Positions 1 to 13,354 of a stretch of 41,486 nt of DNA are shown one piece after another; the stretch's first letter is position 1, and every line of letters starts with the position of its first letter. Position numbers and translations under genes: made by a program. Source of the stretch: Thermoplasmata archaeon (GTDB lineage Archaea > Thermoplasmatota > Thermoplasmata > Lutacidiplasmatales > SKW197); contig JAVZCK010000017.1 in NCBI GenBank assembly GCA_038874435.1, positions 1 through 41,486 of the forward strand. Reading direction: 5' to 3'. The notes under the pieces were generated by a model. It was not told where the DNA came from. It was given only the letters and a program-made list of their open reading frames with translations, and searched no databases.

Positions 1-49
1 GATATATTTTTTTAGTTCGGACGATATATGGACTTGTTGTGTTGACATT

Positions 50-91
50 CCATCCCCTCTGGTTGATTTTAGAGCGGGGATGGATTTTTTT
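50..91 (+). terminator. Terminator-like hairpin with T tract
   Basis: CCATCCCC (50-57) can pair perfectly with GGGGATGG (76-83), and the stem is followed by a run of seven T (85-91). This is the shape of an intrinsic terminator on the + strand, probably ending a transcript that enters from the left edge. Archaea often terminate on T tracts alone, so the stem may be dispensable. Between here and the tRNA gene (92-280) I see no convincing gene. Confidence 0.5.
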
Positions 92-227
92 CTATTCAAA
101 CTTTCTATGAACTTTCCGAAGTCATGAAATGACCGTAATCTTTATTTACTTCCACCATTGTGGTAGGGGCAATGCGAAATTTTATTTTGGAAGGTGGCAG
201 GGCCATCTCTATGCACCCCGTCGCAAC

Positions 228-239
228 AAATAAATATAA
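228..239 (+). promoter_or_regulatory. Possible TATA box for the tRNA-Lys transcript
   Basis: An A/T-only stretch, AAATAAATATAA, lies about 45 bases before the first base of the mature tRNA. A start about 25 bases downstream would leave a short 5' leader for RNase P to remove. It is the only TATA-like element close upstream. This is inference from spacing. Confidence 0.35.
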
Positions 240-280
240 CCTCAATGTAAGCCCAAAAACCTTCACAATATCCCACTCAA

Positions 281-421
281 GGGCCTGTAGCTCAGCTAGG
301 TTGAATCCTGATGGAAATCCCTCACGGATTCCTAGAAAGAGCATCTGGCTTTTAACCAGGTGGTCTGGGGTTCGAAACTCCATCTTACTTTGCAGATGGA
401 GCGAAAGTCCCCACAGGCCCG
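281..421 (+). tRNA. tRNA-Lys (UUU) with two non-canonical introns
   Basis: The acceptor stem is GGGCCTG (281-287) with CAGGCCC (414-420), and 421 is the discriminator G. The D stem is GCTC (290-293)/GAGC (339-342). The anticodon stem is TCTGG (344-348)/CCAGG (356-360), with loop CTTTTAA and anticodon TTT at 351-353. The T stem is TGGGG (366-370)/CCCCA (409-413). The D-loop and T-loop are each far too long. The T-loop insert folds into a strict archaeal bulge-helix-bulge: central 4-bp helix TTCG (371-374)/CGAA (402-405), 3-nt bulges AAA (375-377) and AGT (406-408), intron helix 378-384/395-401. Cutting after 376 and 407 removes 31 nt and leaves the loop TTCGAAT. The D-loop insert has helix CTAG (296-299)/CTAG (332-335), bulges GTT (300-302) and AAA (336-338), and intron helix 303-308/326-331. 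Cutting after 301 and 337 removes 36 nt and leaves AGCTAGGTA. The spliced product is a standard 74-nt tRNA-Lys. Confidence 0.93.
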
Positions 422-463
422 CTTCCTCTCTACCATATTCAATTCCAGAAAAAAGGTGATAAC

Positions 464-715
464 ATGGCAGAATTTAACATATTTGAACATGAATATGTGC
501 CAGAGCACTACCTCGTCGACAGGGAAGAGGAAAAGGCAATTCTAAAGCAACTGAAGCTCACTAAGGATCAGCTCCCAAGAATAAAAAAGACAGATGCAGC
601 AATTCTTGCTCTTGAAACCATAACCGGAGAGATCGAGCCAGGAAGGATAATAAAGATTGTGAGGAGAAGTAGGACTGCGGGTGTGTTTGTAGCCTATCGG
701 GTAGTAGTCGTGTGA
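464..715 (+). CDS. rpoH: DNA-directed RNA polymerase subunit H (RPB5-like)
   Basis: This 83-residue protein matches the archaeal RpoH subunit, equivalent to the C-terminal part of eukaryotic RPB5, which sits in the polymerase lower jaw and contacts downstream DNA. The start [11 protein letters not shown] and the segment [17 protein letters not shown] are typical of the family, and the length is normal. GGTGA just upstream (455-459) is the ribosome binding site for ATG 464. The gene lies 42 nt after the tRNA-Lys gene and heads the polymerase operon. Its stop (713-715) falls inside the Shine-Dalgarno region of rpoB, so translation is probably coupled. A weak TATA-like CATATTC near 432-438 could give it a promoter of its own; co-transcription with the tRNA is the alternative. 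Confidence 0.95.
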   Translation: MAEFNIFEHEYVPEHYLVDREEEKAILKQLKLTKDQLPRIKKTDAAILALETITGEIEPGRIIKIVRRSRTAGVFVAYRVVVV

Positions 716-725
716 GGTGGAACCA

Positions 726-3700
726 ATGCGTGAATTTATTAGAGCATACATAAAAGAAAGAGGGCTTGTGAACCATCATCTATCATCGTTTAACGAGTTT
801 CTGCCAACAGCAGACAATCCCAGAAGCAGAATGCAAAAGATAGTTGATGAACTTAGATTGTCAGATGACCCGAACGAAAGAGGCATAATCCGCCTAGAAG
901 GCGCGGAAGACATTTTCATCAGAGTAGGAAGGAAGACTAACCCAGATGGCACACCCGGAAGAAATACGATTCATGTCACACTGCCGGAAGTTAAAGAGGC
1001 GGATGGCTCTAAACACATCATAACTCCCATGGAGGCACGACTCAGAGGACTTTCCTACATGGCAGATGTGGAACTTGAGTTCACGGTAGTAGAAGGAGGA
1101 GTAGAACACGCAACAGAAAGAATTGTGATTGGGCAGATACCTATAATGGTGAGATCAAAGCTCTGTAGCATTCACCGCGATAACATTCTCCGAACTTATG
1201 AAGAACTGTTCAAGCATGAACTTGCTGAAAAGAAGGAAAACTTTGGAGAACTGAGTGACGAAGAATACAGACATCTTGTAGAGAAGCTGGGTGAGGACCC
1301 ATATGACCAAGGAGGGTATTTCATAATCGGTGGGAATGAAAGGGTTTTGATTTCAATGGAGGATTTGGCACCGAATAAAGTACTTGTTGAGTACAATGAA
1401 AGGTACGGAGCCAAAACGGAGACTGCTAAGGTTTTCTCACAACGTGAAGGTTTCAGAGCACTCACCGTGGTTGAAAAAAGAAAAGATGGCATTCTGAATG
1501 TGACGGTACCTTCTGCTCCTGGTCCAATTCCGATTGCAGTCCTGATGAAAGCACTTGGCATTGATAATGATAATGAAATTGCAAATGCAATTCTCTCAGA
1601 ACTTGCATACTCAGACGATCCAGAAGTAAACAAAATCAAGCACATGATTTATGTGAACATTGAAGAGTGTTATGACTCTGAGAAATATCCGCCGAATGGA
1701 ATTGCTACAACTGAGGATGCAATTCTATACTTCGAACGGAAATTTGCAACAGGACAGGCAAAGGAATACAGAGAGAAGAAGGTAGAAGCAATTCTGGACC
1801 ACTCTCTGCTTCCCCATCTAGGGACCACAAAGGCGGATAGAATCAAGAAAGCCCTCTATCTGGGGAGAATGGCAAGAGAAGTTATTGAACTAGCACTCAA
1901 TCGTAGGAAGGAAGACGATAAGGACCACTACGGAAACAAAAGAATCAAACTATCTGGTGACCTGATGGAAGACCTGTTCCGTACTGCATTCAACCAACTG
2001 ATGAAGGACCTAAAATATCAACTTGAAAAAAGTTATAGCAGGAAAAAGGACCTTAGAATTGGCTCGTCAATTCGACCAGATCTCCTAACTCAACGAATTC
2101 TTCACGCACTGGCTACCGGAAATTGGGTTGGGGGAAGGTCTGGTGTATCTCAGCTGCTTGATAGAACTTCGTACATAAGTAGTGTTAGCCACATGCGACG
2201 CGTTGTCTCACCACTAACAAGAAGCCAGCCGCACTTTGAAGCTAGAGACCTACACGCTACGCAATGGGGAAGACTATGCCCAAATGAGACCCCTGAAGGA
2301 CAGAACTGTGGCCTGGTAAAAAATTATGCACTTACAGTAGATATTTCTGAAGGTGTAGATGAGCATGAAGTTATTGCCACGCTTGAACAGTATGGCTTGA
2401 TTCCATTCAACCAAATGTCTGAGCGGCTTGCCCATATGGACAAGAAGGACATAAATCGTCTCACGAGAGTGTATGTGAACGGAAACTTTGTAGGAGTGCA
2501 CTCAAATCCACAAGAACTTGTGAAAGAAGTAAGAACCAGAAGGAGGAGCCAGAGATTATCCTATAAGCTTGGTGATCGCTCCCATGAGGTCAACATTTAT
2601 TTTGACGTTGAAATGAATGAAATCTTCGTGAACTGCGATGAGGGAAGGCTTCGGCGTCCCTTGATTGTCGTAGAAGATGGAAAAACAGTTATAACAAACA
2701 GAGAGTTGGAAGAACTGGAGGCAGGAAAAAGAGATTTCTCCTCTCTGATTAGGGATGGTTTTGTAGAATGGCTTGATGCAGATGAGGAGGAAAATGCCTA
2801 TATCGCGGTCTATGCTTACGATGTCCCAAGACAGTGCCCCAAGTGCAGCAGGTTTCTTTCTAGAAATGATGTCAAGTGGATCAACATGGGATTGGATGAT
2901 AAACAGATAAAATTAAGATGCGAATATTGTGGTGCTACATTCACTGTTCAATCACTTCTAACGAATGAACACACGCATCTGGAAATAGACCCTCTTTGCA
3001 TTCTTGGTATTTGCACAGGCCTGATTCCATATCCCGAGCATAATTCTACGCCTAGAAACACAATGGGTTCTGCAATGGCGAAACAGAGTTTGGGCTTGAA
3101 TGCAGCCAACTATCGTGGTAGGCCGGACACCCGTGGTCACATTCTTCATTATCCACAAATACCGCTCGTGCAGACAGAGGTACTTAAATATGTGAATTTT
3201 GATAAGAGGCCTGCTGGTCAGAATTTTGTAGTTGCAGTTATAAGTAGAGAGGGTTACAACATTGAAGATGCAGTAATTCTGAACAAAGCAGCAGTGGACA
3301 GGGGACTTGGAAGAAGCACATTCTTTAGAACATATAGAACAGAGGAACGCAAGTATCCAGGTGGACAGGAGGATAAGTTCGAGTGCCCGAGTTCTGAAGT
3401 GGTCGGAGCAAGACCTGATGAGGCGTATGCAAATCTAAGTGAAGACGGTTTGATTTTCCCAGAATGTGCTGTGAAAGAAGGAGACATTCTTGTTGGCAAA
3501 ACTTCCCCACCAAGATTTCTGGAGGAAGATGCAGAACTTCTCACACCTCAGAAAAGAAGGGAGACATCAATTACTGTCAGAGCAGGCGAACATGGATGGG
3601 TTGATACAGTGTTTCTTACGCTCTCTGAAAATGCAACCAAGCTAGTTAAGGTTAAGGTGAGAGACGAAAGAATTCCAGAATTGGGTGATAAATTTGCGTC

Positions 3701-4427
3701 AAGGCATGGGCAAAAAGGAGTAGTTGGTCTCATTTATCCTCAGGAGAACATGCCCTTCACACCTGATGGTATTACACCAGACCTGATTATTAACCCCCAT
3801 GCAATTCCCTCACGAATGACTGTTGCTCATGTGCTTGAAATGATTGGAGGCAAAGTTGGGAGCATGGAAGGTAGGTTCATCGATGGCACTGCATTCAGTG
3901 GTGCGAAAGAGGAAGCTCTGAGGCAGGAACTGGTCGCAATGGGATTCAAGCATACAGGTAGAGAGGTAATGTATGATGGTCTCACTGGGAAGAAAATAGA
4001 GGCGGATATTTTTGTGGGTGTGATTTACTACCAAAAACTGCACCACATGGTTGCAGGCAAGCTACACATGCGTTCTAGAGGTCCTGTGCAGATTCTCACT
4101 AGACAGCCCACAGAAGGAAGGAGCCGTCAGGGAGGTCTTAGATTTGGAGAGATGGAGAGAGATACCCTAATAGGCCATGGGACTGCGATGGTGATTAAAG
4201 ACAGATTGCTGGACGAGTCAGATGGCACAGTTCAGTATGTATGTGGGAATCCAAAATGCGGGCACATTGCTCTAAAGGACATGAAGACAAACATCCTTAA
4301 ATGTCCAGTTTGTGGAAATACTACTACAATCTATCCAGTGCAGATGAGCTATTCATTCAAACTAATGGCTGATGAACTTCTTTCGCTCGGAGTCGTAATG
4401 CGACTCCAGTTGGAGGACATGAGGTGA
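726..4427 (+). CDS. rpoB: DNA-directed RNA polymerase subunit B (single, unsplit)
   Basis: This is the second-largest subunit, about 1233 residues, in one piece. Methanogens and haloarchaea usually carry it as separate B' and B'' genes; Thermoplasma-type archaea have it fused. The active-site region [15 protein letters not shown] lies near residue 985. There are two Cys4 zinc-binding clusters: CPKC...CEYC near residue 705-740 and CGNPKCGH...CPVCGN near the C-terminus. I placed the start at ATG 726 because GAGGTGG (715-720) sits the right distance upstream; an in-frame GTG at 717 lies inside that signal and is unlikely. The last codons overlap the ribosome binding site of rpoA1. No intein is visible. 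Confidence 0.97.
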   Translation: MREFIRAYIKERGLVNHHLSSFNEFLPTADNPRSRMQKIVDELRLSDDPNERGIIRLEGAEDIFIRVGRKTNPDGTPGRNTIHVTLPEVKEADGSKHIITPMEARLRGLSYMADVELEFTVVEGGVEHATERIVIGQIPIMVRSKLCSIHRDNILRTYEELFKHELAEKKENFGELSDEEYRHLVEKLGEDPYDQGGYFIIGGNERVLISMEDLAPNKVLVEYNERYGAKTETAKVFSQREGFRALTVVEKRKDGILNVTVPSAPGPIPIAVLMKALGIDNDNEIANAILSELAYSDDPEVNKIKHMIYVNIEECYDSEKYPPNGIATTEDAILYFERKFATGQAKEYREKKVEAILDHSLLPHLGTTKADRIKKALYLGRMAREVIELALNRRKEDDKDHYGNKRIKLSGDLMEDLFRTAFNQLMKDLKYQLEKSYSRKKDLRIGSSIRPDLLTQRILHALATGNWVGGRSGVSQLLDRTSYISSVSHMRRVVSPLTRSQPHFEARDLHATQWGRLCPNETPEGQNCGLVKNYALTVDISEGVDEHEVIATLEQYGLIPFNQMSERLAHMDKKDINRLTRVYVNGNFVGVHSNPQELVKEVRTRRRSQRLSYKLGDRSHEVNIYFDVEMNEIFVNCDEGRLRRPLIVVEDGKTVITNRELEELEAGKRDFSSLIRDGFVEWLDADEEENAYIAVYAYDVPRQCPKCSRFLSRNDVKWINMGLDDKQIKLRCEYCGATFTVQSLLTNEHTHLEIDPLCILGICTGLIPYPEHNSTPRNTMGSAMAKQSLGLNAANYRGRPDTRGHILHYPQIPLVQTEVLKYVNFDKRPAGQNFVVAVISREGYNIEDAVILNKAAVDRGLGRSTFFRTYRTEERKYPGGQEDKFECPSSEVVGARPDEAYANLSEDGLIFPECAVKEGDILVGKTSPPRFLEEDAELLTPQKRRETSITVRAGEHGWVDTVFLTLSENATKLVKVKVRDERIPELGDKFASRHGQKGVVGLIYPQENMPFTPDGITPDLIINPHAIPSRMTVAHVLEMIGGKVGSMEGRFIDGTAFSGAKEEALRQELVAMGFKHTGREVMYDGLTGKKIEADIFVGVIYYQKLHHMVAGKLHMRSRGPVQILTRQPTEGRSRQGGLRFGEMERDTLIGHGTAMVIKDRLLDESDGTVQYVCGNPKCGHIALKDMKTNILKCPVCGNTTTIYPVQMSYSFKLMADELLSLGVVMRLQLEDMR

Positions 4428-4432
4428 ATACC

Positions 4433-8571
<4,139 letters not shown>

Positions 8572-8573
8572 AC

Positions 8574-8861
8574 ATGCTGGAAAACTCTTTAAGATTAGCG
8601 GTGCAGACCGGAAAAGTGGTGTATGGACATGATAGAACTGCGAAAATGGCAAAGGAGAAAAAGGTGAAGCTGATTGTGGTTGCTAGCAACTATAACGAAG
8701 ACCGCGAGCTGGTTGAGAAAAACAGCTACAATGGTGTTCCAGTTTTACGCTTCAGTGGGACAAATGTCGAGTTAGGAAGAATCTGCGGAAAGAAATTTGC
8801 GGTGAGTGTGCTGGGGATAATCGATCCAGGTAATTCCAACATACTCAACGAGAAGGCGTGA
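8574..8861 (+). CDS. rpl30e: 50S ribosomal protein L30e
   Basis: This 95-residue protein has the L30e/L7Ae-like fold signature: LRLAVQTGKVVYG near the N-terminus, KLIVVASNY in the centre and VPVLRFSGTNVELGRICGK in the second half. It is an RNA-binding protein of the large ribosomal subunit. The position between rpoA2 and nusA is the conserved archaeal arrangement. A strong GGAGGAG lies just before ATG 8574, and the stop overlaps the probable start region of nusA. Confidence 0.95.
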   Translation: MLENSLRLAVQTGKVVYGHDRTAKMAKEKKVKLIVVASNYNEDRELVEKNSYNGVPVLRFSGTNVELGRICGKKFAVSVLGIIDPGNSNILNEKA

Positions 8862-8863
8862 GC

Positions 8864-9289
8864 ATGGGAGAGATTTCGTTTGATTCCGACACATTGCGAT
8901 ATATTTCACTATTTGAAAATTTGACACATGCCAGGGTCAAGGACTGCATTGCGCTCGAGGACAGAGTAATTTTTATCATTGAGCCGGGGGATGTGCTAAA
9001 GGCGATTGGAAAGAAGGGAGAGCATGTTCTTCGGCTTAAGGAGATTATTAAGAAAAACATCCAGGTGATTGAATTTAACACAGACCCCCTTACATTTGTA
9101 AAAAATGTGTTCTATCACTACGGTGTTGAGAGCGTCGAAATCGAGATGCGAGGCAACATAAAACATGCATCAGTAAAAGTTAAGCCAGAAATGAAGGGAA
9201 AAGCGATAGGAAAGGAGGGTAGAAACCTTAAGGTATTCAGGGACATAATCAACCGTTATTTTGACATTCAGAGCGTGAGCGTGGTATAA
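8864..9289 (+). CDS. nusA: Transcription factor NusA-like (archaeal, KH domains only)
   Basis: This is the archaeal short NusA of about 140 residues, which keeps the two KH RNA-binding domains and lacks the S1 and bacterial N-terminal domains. KH GxxG-type loops are visible as AIGKKGEHVLRLKEII in the first half and AIGKEGRNLKVFRDII in the second. It is thought to assist elongation or termination and ribosomal RNA transcription in archaea. The start could be GTG 8858, overlapping the L30e stop, or ATG 8864. I chose ATG because the AAGG at 8853-8856 is then at usable spacing. Confidence 0.92.
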   Translation: MGEISFDSDTLRYISLFENLTHARVKDCIALEDRVIFIIEPGDVLKAIGKKGEHVLRLKEIIKKNIQVIEFNTDPLTFVKNVFYHYGVESVEIEMRGNIKHASVKVKPEMKGKAIGKEGRNLKVFRDIINRYFDIQSVSVV

Positions 9290-9292
9290 CCA

Positions 9293-9670
9293 ATGCATGA
9301 GTTTTCTGCAATGCAGAGCATCGTGAACACAATTCTAGAAAAATTAAAGGAGTATAGGGTTGAGAAAGTCGATAAGGTTGTTTTAGAAATAGGAAAATTG
9401 ACATTCCTGGGAAAGGAGCAATTGAAGTTTGCATTTGATGTGCTAACTGCAGAAACGCTGTTGAAAGGTGCAGAATTAGAAATTGTAGAAATTGAACCAG
9501 AGATTGAGTGCGAAAAATGTGGGTATATGGGTGGATTGGTTTTTGAAGAGCATGAAAGCTATCATCTGATGTTGCCCGCGTTCAAATGCCCTAAATGCAA
9601 TGGCAATGTGAAGGTTGTGCGCGGCAAAGAATGTATAATAAAAAGTGTGGAAATGAATGTCGAAGATTGA
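9293..9670 (+). CDS. hypA: Hydrogenase nickel incorporation protein HypA
   Basis: HypA delivers nickel to NiFe-hydrogenase apo-enzyme. The protein starts MHEFSAMQSI; the His at position 2 is the family's nickel ligand. Near residues 64-103 it has the zinc-binding pairs CEKCGY and CPKCNG. Length (125 residues) is normal. It begins three bases after nusA and continues the operon in the same direction, so it is probably expressed with the RNA polymerase genes. In many archaea the S12/S7/EF-2 genes follow nusA, so this junction is unusual. No hydrogenase structural genes are in the window. Confidence 0.94.
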   Translation: MHEFSAMQSIVNTILEKLKEYRVEKVDKVVLEIGKLTFLGKEQLKFAFDVLTAETLLKGAELEIVEIEPEIECEKCGYMGGLVFEEHESYHLMLPAFKCPKCNGNVKVVRGKECIIKSVEMNVED

Positions 9671-9693
9671 AAACATAGAAATGGAGGCACAGC

Positions 9694-10770
9694 ATGTTTC
9701 GGCTTGAGGATAGAAGAATCGCGGATAAAATTGTTGAAAAGTTGAGAAAGATGGAACTTAACATTACCATAATGCATGTTTGTGGTACGCACCAGGATAC
9801 ACTAGTTAAACATGGATTGGACATACTTTTTAGAGACGTTGGTGTGGATGTGCGACAGGGGCCCGGGTGCCCTGTCTGTGTGACTACACCTGTGGAGATT
9901 GAGGAAGCTTTGTGCTTGGCAAGGCATGGGAAAACAATTGCTGTTTTTGGAGATATGGCAAGGGTGCCCTCAAAGACAGGTTCTTTGTTGCAGGCAAGAG
10001 CAGATGGCTGTGATGTTAGGATTGTTTATAGTATAGACGATGCTCTTAAAATCGCAGAGAAAGGAAAGGAGGTCGTGTTCATAGGTATTGGTTTTGAAAC
10101 CACAGCACCATCTACTGCTGTAGCGTTGCTTAATGCTAGAATTGATAATTTCTCAGTACTCTCCTGCCATAGAACTGTGCCACCAGCACTTGAAGCCCTT
10201 ATAAAAATGGGAGAAACGAAACTTCAGGGTTTAATTGAACCTGGGCATGTGAGCACAATTATTGGACTTGAGCCATACAAAAAACTTGCTGTAGAATTCA
10301 AAATCCCACAGGTGATTGCTGGGTTTGAACCATTGGACCTTATGATGGGTGTTTACATGCTAGTGGAGATGATTGTGGAGGGTAGGGCTGAGGTGAAAAA
10401 TGAGTATTCCAGAGTGGTTCGTGCTGAGGGAAATTTAAAGGCAAAAGAAGTTATGAAAGAGGTGTTTGTACCCACTGATGTGAAATGGCGGGGTTTCCCA
10501 GTTATTCCAAAAAGTGGACTTGAAATTAGTGATAAGTATGCGCAATTCAATGCAAGGAAAAAGTATGCCGACATCCTGAGCGATGTGTATTGCCAGGAAT
10601 TTGAGGAACCAACTGGTTGCAGATGTGCAGAAGTTTTGCGTGGCCTTTGCGAGCCCAGAGATTGTCCATTTTTTGGAACTGCTTGCACACCAGAGCATCC
10701 GGTGGGGCCATGTATGGTAAGTTTTGAGGGGGGCTGTGCGATAGAGTGGAATTATAGAGGAAGAAAGTAA
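9694..10770 (+). CDS. hypD: Hydrogenase maturation factor HypD
   Basis: HypD is the Fe-S scaffold on which, with HypC, the Fe(CN)2CO group of NiFe-hydrogenases is assembled. Family motifs are present in order: HVCGTHQDTLVKHG (about residue 27), GPGCPVCVTT (about residue 54), GFETTAPSTA (about 125), and a C-terminal cysteine-rich block with GCRCAEVLRGLCEPRDCPFF that binds the 4Fe-4S cluster. The length, 358 residues, is normal. GGAGG lies six bases before ATG 9694. It is the last gene of the rightward polymerase-hyp series; the convergent lux-like operon ends 25 bases away. Confidence 0.96.
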   Translation: MFRLEDRRIADKIVEKLRKMELNITIMHVCGTHQDTLVKHGLDILFRDVGVDVRQGPGCPVCVTTPVEIEEALCLARHGKTIAVFGDMARVPSKTGSLLQARADGCDVRIVYSIDDALKIAEKGKEVVFIGIGFETTAPSTAVALLNARIDNFSVLSCHRTVPPALEALIKMGETKLQGLIEPGHVSTIIGLEPYKKLAVEFKIPQVIAGFEPLDLMMGVYMLVEMIVEGRAEVKNEYSRVVRAEGNLKAKEVMKEVFVPTDVKWRGFPVIPKSGLEISDKYAQFNARKKYADILSDVYCQEFEEPTGCRCAEVLRGLCEPRDCPFFGTACTPEHPVGPCMVSFEGGCAIEWNYRGRK

Positions 10771-10795
10771 GTTAATGCTTGTTTGGTTTTGCTAC

Positions 10796-13354
10796 TCACT
10801 GATTCACGACACGCTTTATCTTGCCCAACCGTGTTTTCTCAAATTGGGGTTCATTTGAGATTTCTAAGCTGAATTGCTCAATCCAGCCCTTCTCTAGTCC
10901 CATCCTCAACTCTTCAATGTTCTCAAGCATTGTTTTTCGCAATGTCTCTGGCTCGCACACACCACGAACTTTCAAGTAAATTGCCTTTCCACTTACAACA
11001 ATCTGGAACTGTACATCTTCTGTCTTTAACACATTCCTCAGTACTTCTTCTACCTCAGAGGCATGGAACCTGATATTTCCTACCATCACAAGCTCATCCA
11101 CCCTTCCTGCCAATCTGAAGGTTTTTCCTCTATAACCGCATTCACATTCTTCTTCTAGCCACTCGCCTCTATCACCTGTTCTGTACCTGATGATTGGTGT
11201 GGCTCGTCTGTAGAGCGGTGTCACAATAATCTCAGAATTCTCAATTTCAACGAGCACATCTGGAAGGCAGTGGTGCACCCCCTCTCCCTTCAAAGGGCAG
11301 GGAAATGCAATTGGTCCTGTGTCAACACAGGCATAGCCAGCACTTCTTATTTTAACATCAGGTAGCATCCGTATAATCATTTCCTCATCTGCCTTTGGAA
11401 ATGCCTCCCCAGCATAGAAAATTTTTCTGACGCTCCCTAACTTAGCCAGATTTCCTGTCTCCTTTGCCGCCTGGAAAATTTTAGTTATGTTTGCTGGCAT
11501 CCCCATAACTGCAGTAACCTGGAACTTTTCTATCAAATCAATTGCCTTGCTTTCTTCAATCTCCCCACCCAGAGGCAGCACAGTGCAGTTAACCAGGAGC
11601 AGTGCCTCGTTTACAGCAAGAAAGCCAGACCACAATTTACCAGGGATGAAAAGGTTTAGAACCCTATCTTCTGGGTCAAGTCCTGCATGCAAAAGCCCGT
11701 ATGCAAGCAGTTTCGCAGAGTAGTGGAATTCCTCGTTGGAATAAATGCCGTACTTTGGTGCACCAGTTGTGCCTCCGCTGGAAAACAGGTAGCCGCTTAC
11801 CGCCCTGCTCAGCAGCCCCTCTCCGTTTGGTGGAAGATTGAGGCGGACATCCTCTCCAGTTAAGTAAAAATCCTCGCCCTCAAACTTTGAGTAAAACCTT
11901 GTGTTTGTTTTCGCAAATCTGAGAAGTTCTTTTTTACGAAGTTTAGCAATCTCTTCATCGTAGCAAAGCAGAGAACTTCGCACATTCTGCTTGAGTGCCT
12001 CCTTTCTGTCCAGTCCATCTGCAGAACCCCATCTCAGGAGTTGGGCAATCTGGAAAACCCCATCATGTGGTGAGCCATTTGTGGATGTGAGAGCCATGCC
12101 CATTGGCACGACCTTGGTCATCCCTGCCTTCAGGAGTGCAATGGCATAATTTTGCCGCACCTTCTCGCTCCCGTACACGCTGCATGTCTGGAGGCCTTCT
12201 CTGTATCTACCTAGCATTTCAAGGAAATGTTCAAAATTTTTGTATGGCTTTACAATGAGGAATCTGCCGAGTGGACATGGCGTAATCTCCAGCCCTTCGT
12301 CAAAAACCACATGCCATTTGCCAGAATGTGAGCGAGCAAATCTTTTTCTGCCTTTCAGAAGTTCCCCTACCTTATACAGTTCAAATGTCCTCAAACTCTC
12401 AACATAGTCATCATCAGTGGCTTCGCTCCTCGGGAGTGTTTTCTCAAGTGCTTCCAGCTCCGATGCGATTGCCTCAATCAGCCCCTCCAATTTTTCAGAG
12501 CCAGCATCTGGCACAAAGAGGTTCTGGGGGCTGGCACAGGATGCCTGGTCAAAAATGGCAACATCCCTTGCAATCCGCCTTGCAATATCTGGAATGTTTT
12601 CTTCCCTCCAATCCTCCGGTGCAACTACCGCAACACCAATTTTTGGACCGAAGCCCATGAACCTTGTGGTGTAGGGCAATTTGCTGGAGTAGAACCGCAT
12701 TGCCTCGTCTCCGCCATAGGCAAGAACTGCCTCGCATCTGGTCTTGAGCAGATTGAGGGTTTCCACCTCATCTCGCTCGATGTTCAGCATGCAGAAGGCA
12801 GAGGAAATTATGCCTTCCTCGTCAAGCTCCCGCATTTTTTTTGCGAAAAGCAGAGGGAAGTAGACATTGTCGCTGCTCAGTCGCACAATCGGGACATTCT
12901 TTGTGATAAGAATTGCAGCAAATGTGTCGATGGTTGAGAGGAAGATGTTACCTGCTGGAACAAAAAACACAACACCGAGCGGTGCTGCATGAACCATTCC
13001 CTCATAACCTAGCTTTTCAACAAAACCATCGAGGACTTCAACTGAACCAATTTCATTTCGCACCCGCTCTGCCATTCCCTCATAACTCAGAATTTCCTCA
13101 AGGTAGGTAAAACAGAGTTCAATCATGGCTCTGGATAACTGGAGTTCCTTTTCAAGCTCCGGGATTATTTTTTCCTTCTCCTTCAGAAGCTCGCTGCCAG
13201 TTTTTGCAAGAAGTTTCAGAATTTGCTTTGCCGGAATTTGCTGCAGTTGCATACCCTTCTTCCTTGCAGTTGCAATTATTTCCTCGATTTCTGCCTGGCC
13301 GAACCTTCTTACTTGCTCCAACTTTCCGAACAGATAGTTTTCCCGCTCCATCAT
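10796..13354 (-). CDS. LuxC-like acyl reductase fused to a PaaK/LuxE-like adenylating domain
   Basis: The N-terminal half (about residues 1-460) resembles LuxC, the NADPH-dependent acyl-CoA/acyl-protein reductase that makes fatty aldehydes. It has an aldehyde-dehydrogenase-like Cys in FDQASCASPQN near residue 273, where LuxC forms its acyl-thioester. The C-terminal half (about 480-852) resembles phenylacetate-CoA-ligase-type adenylating enzymes: the ATP loop SSGGTTGAPKYG near 525, then YRTGDRGEW and GRVDELVMVGNIRFHASEVE. Activation and reduction of a carboxylic acid could therefore occur on one chain. ATG 13354 is chosen, not the longer frame from 13402, because AAGGAGGGAG lies just before it. 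It overlaps the luxE-like stop as ATGA, so the two are translationally coupled. It is the last gene of the operon. The substrate is unknown. Confidence 0.85.
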   Translation of the reverse strand: MMERENYLFGKLEQVRRFGQAEIEEIIATARKKGMQLQQIPAKQILKLLAKTGSELLKEKEKIIPELEKELQLSRAMIELCFTYLEEILSYEGMAERVRNEIGSVEVLDGFVEKLGYEGMVHAAPLGVVFFVPAGNIFLSTIDTFAAILITKNVPIVRLSSDNVYFPLLFAKKMRELDEEGIISSAFCMLNIERDEVETLNLLKTRCEAVLAYGGDEAMRFYSSKLPYTTRFMGFGPKIGVAVVAPEDWREENIPDIARRIARDVAIFDQASCASPQNLFVPDAGSEKLEGLIEAIASELEALEKTLPRSEATDDDYVESLRTFELYKVGELLKGRKRFARSHSGKWHVVFDEGLEITPCPLGRFLIVKPYKNFEHFLEMLGRYREGLQTCSVYGSEKVRQNYAIALLKAGMTKVVPMGMALTSTNGSPHDGVFQIAQLLRWGSADGLDRKEALKQNVRSSLLCYDEEIAKLRKKELLRFAKTNTRFYSKFEGEDFYLTGEDVRLNLPPNGEGLLSRAVSGYLFSSGGTTGAPKYGIYSNEEFHYSAKLLAYGLLHAGLDPEDRVLNLFIPGKLWSGFLAVNEALLLVNCTVLPLGGEIEESKAIDLIEKFQVTAVMGMPANITKIFQAAKETGNLAKLGSVRKIFYAGEAFPKADEEMIIRMLPDVKIRSAGYACVDTGPIAFPCPLKGEGVHHCLPDVLVEIENSEIIVTPLYRRATPIIRYRTGDRGEWLEEECECGYRGKTFRLAGRVDELVMVGNIRFHASEVEEVLRNVLKTEDVQFQIVVSGKAIYLKVRGVCEPETLRKTMLENIEELRMGLEKGWIEQFSLEISNEPQFEKTRLGKIKRVVNQ

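Noticed and set aside
105-459. Open frames of 92-99 codons on both strands across the tRNA region
   Set aside because: They cross the tRNA-Lys gene, have no start signals and show no protein-like pattern.
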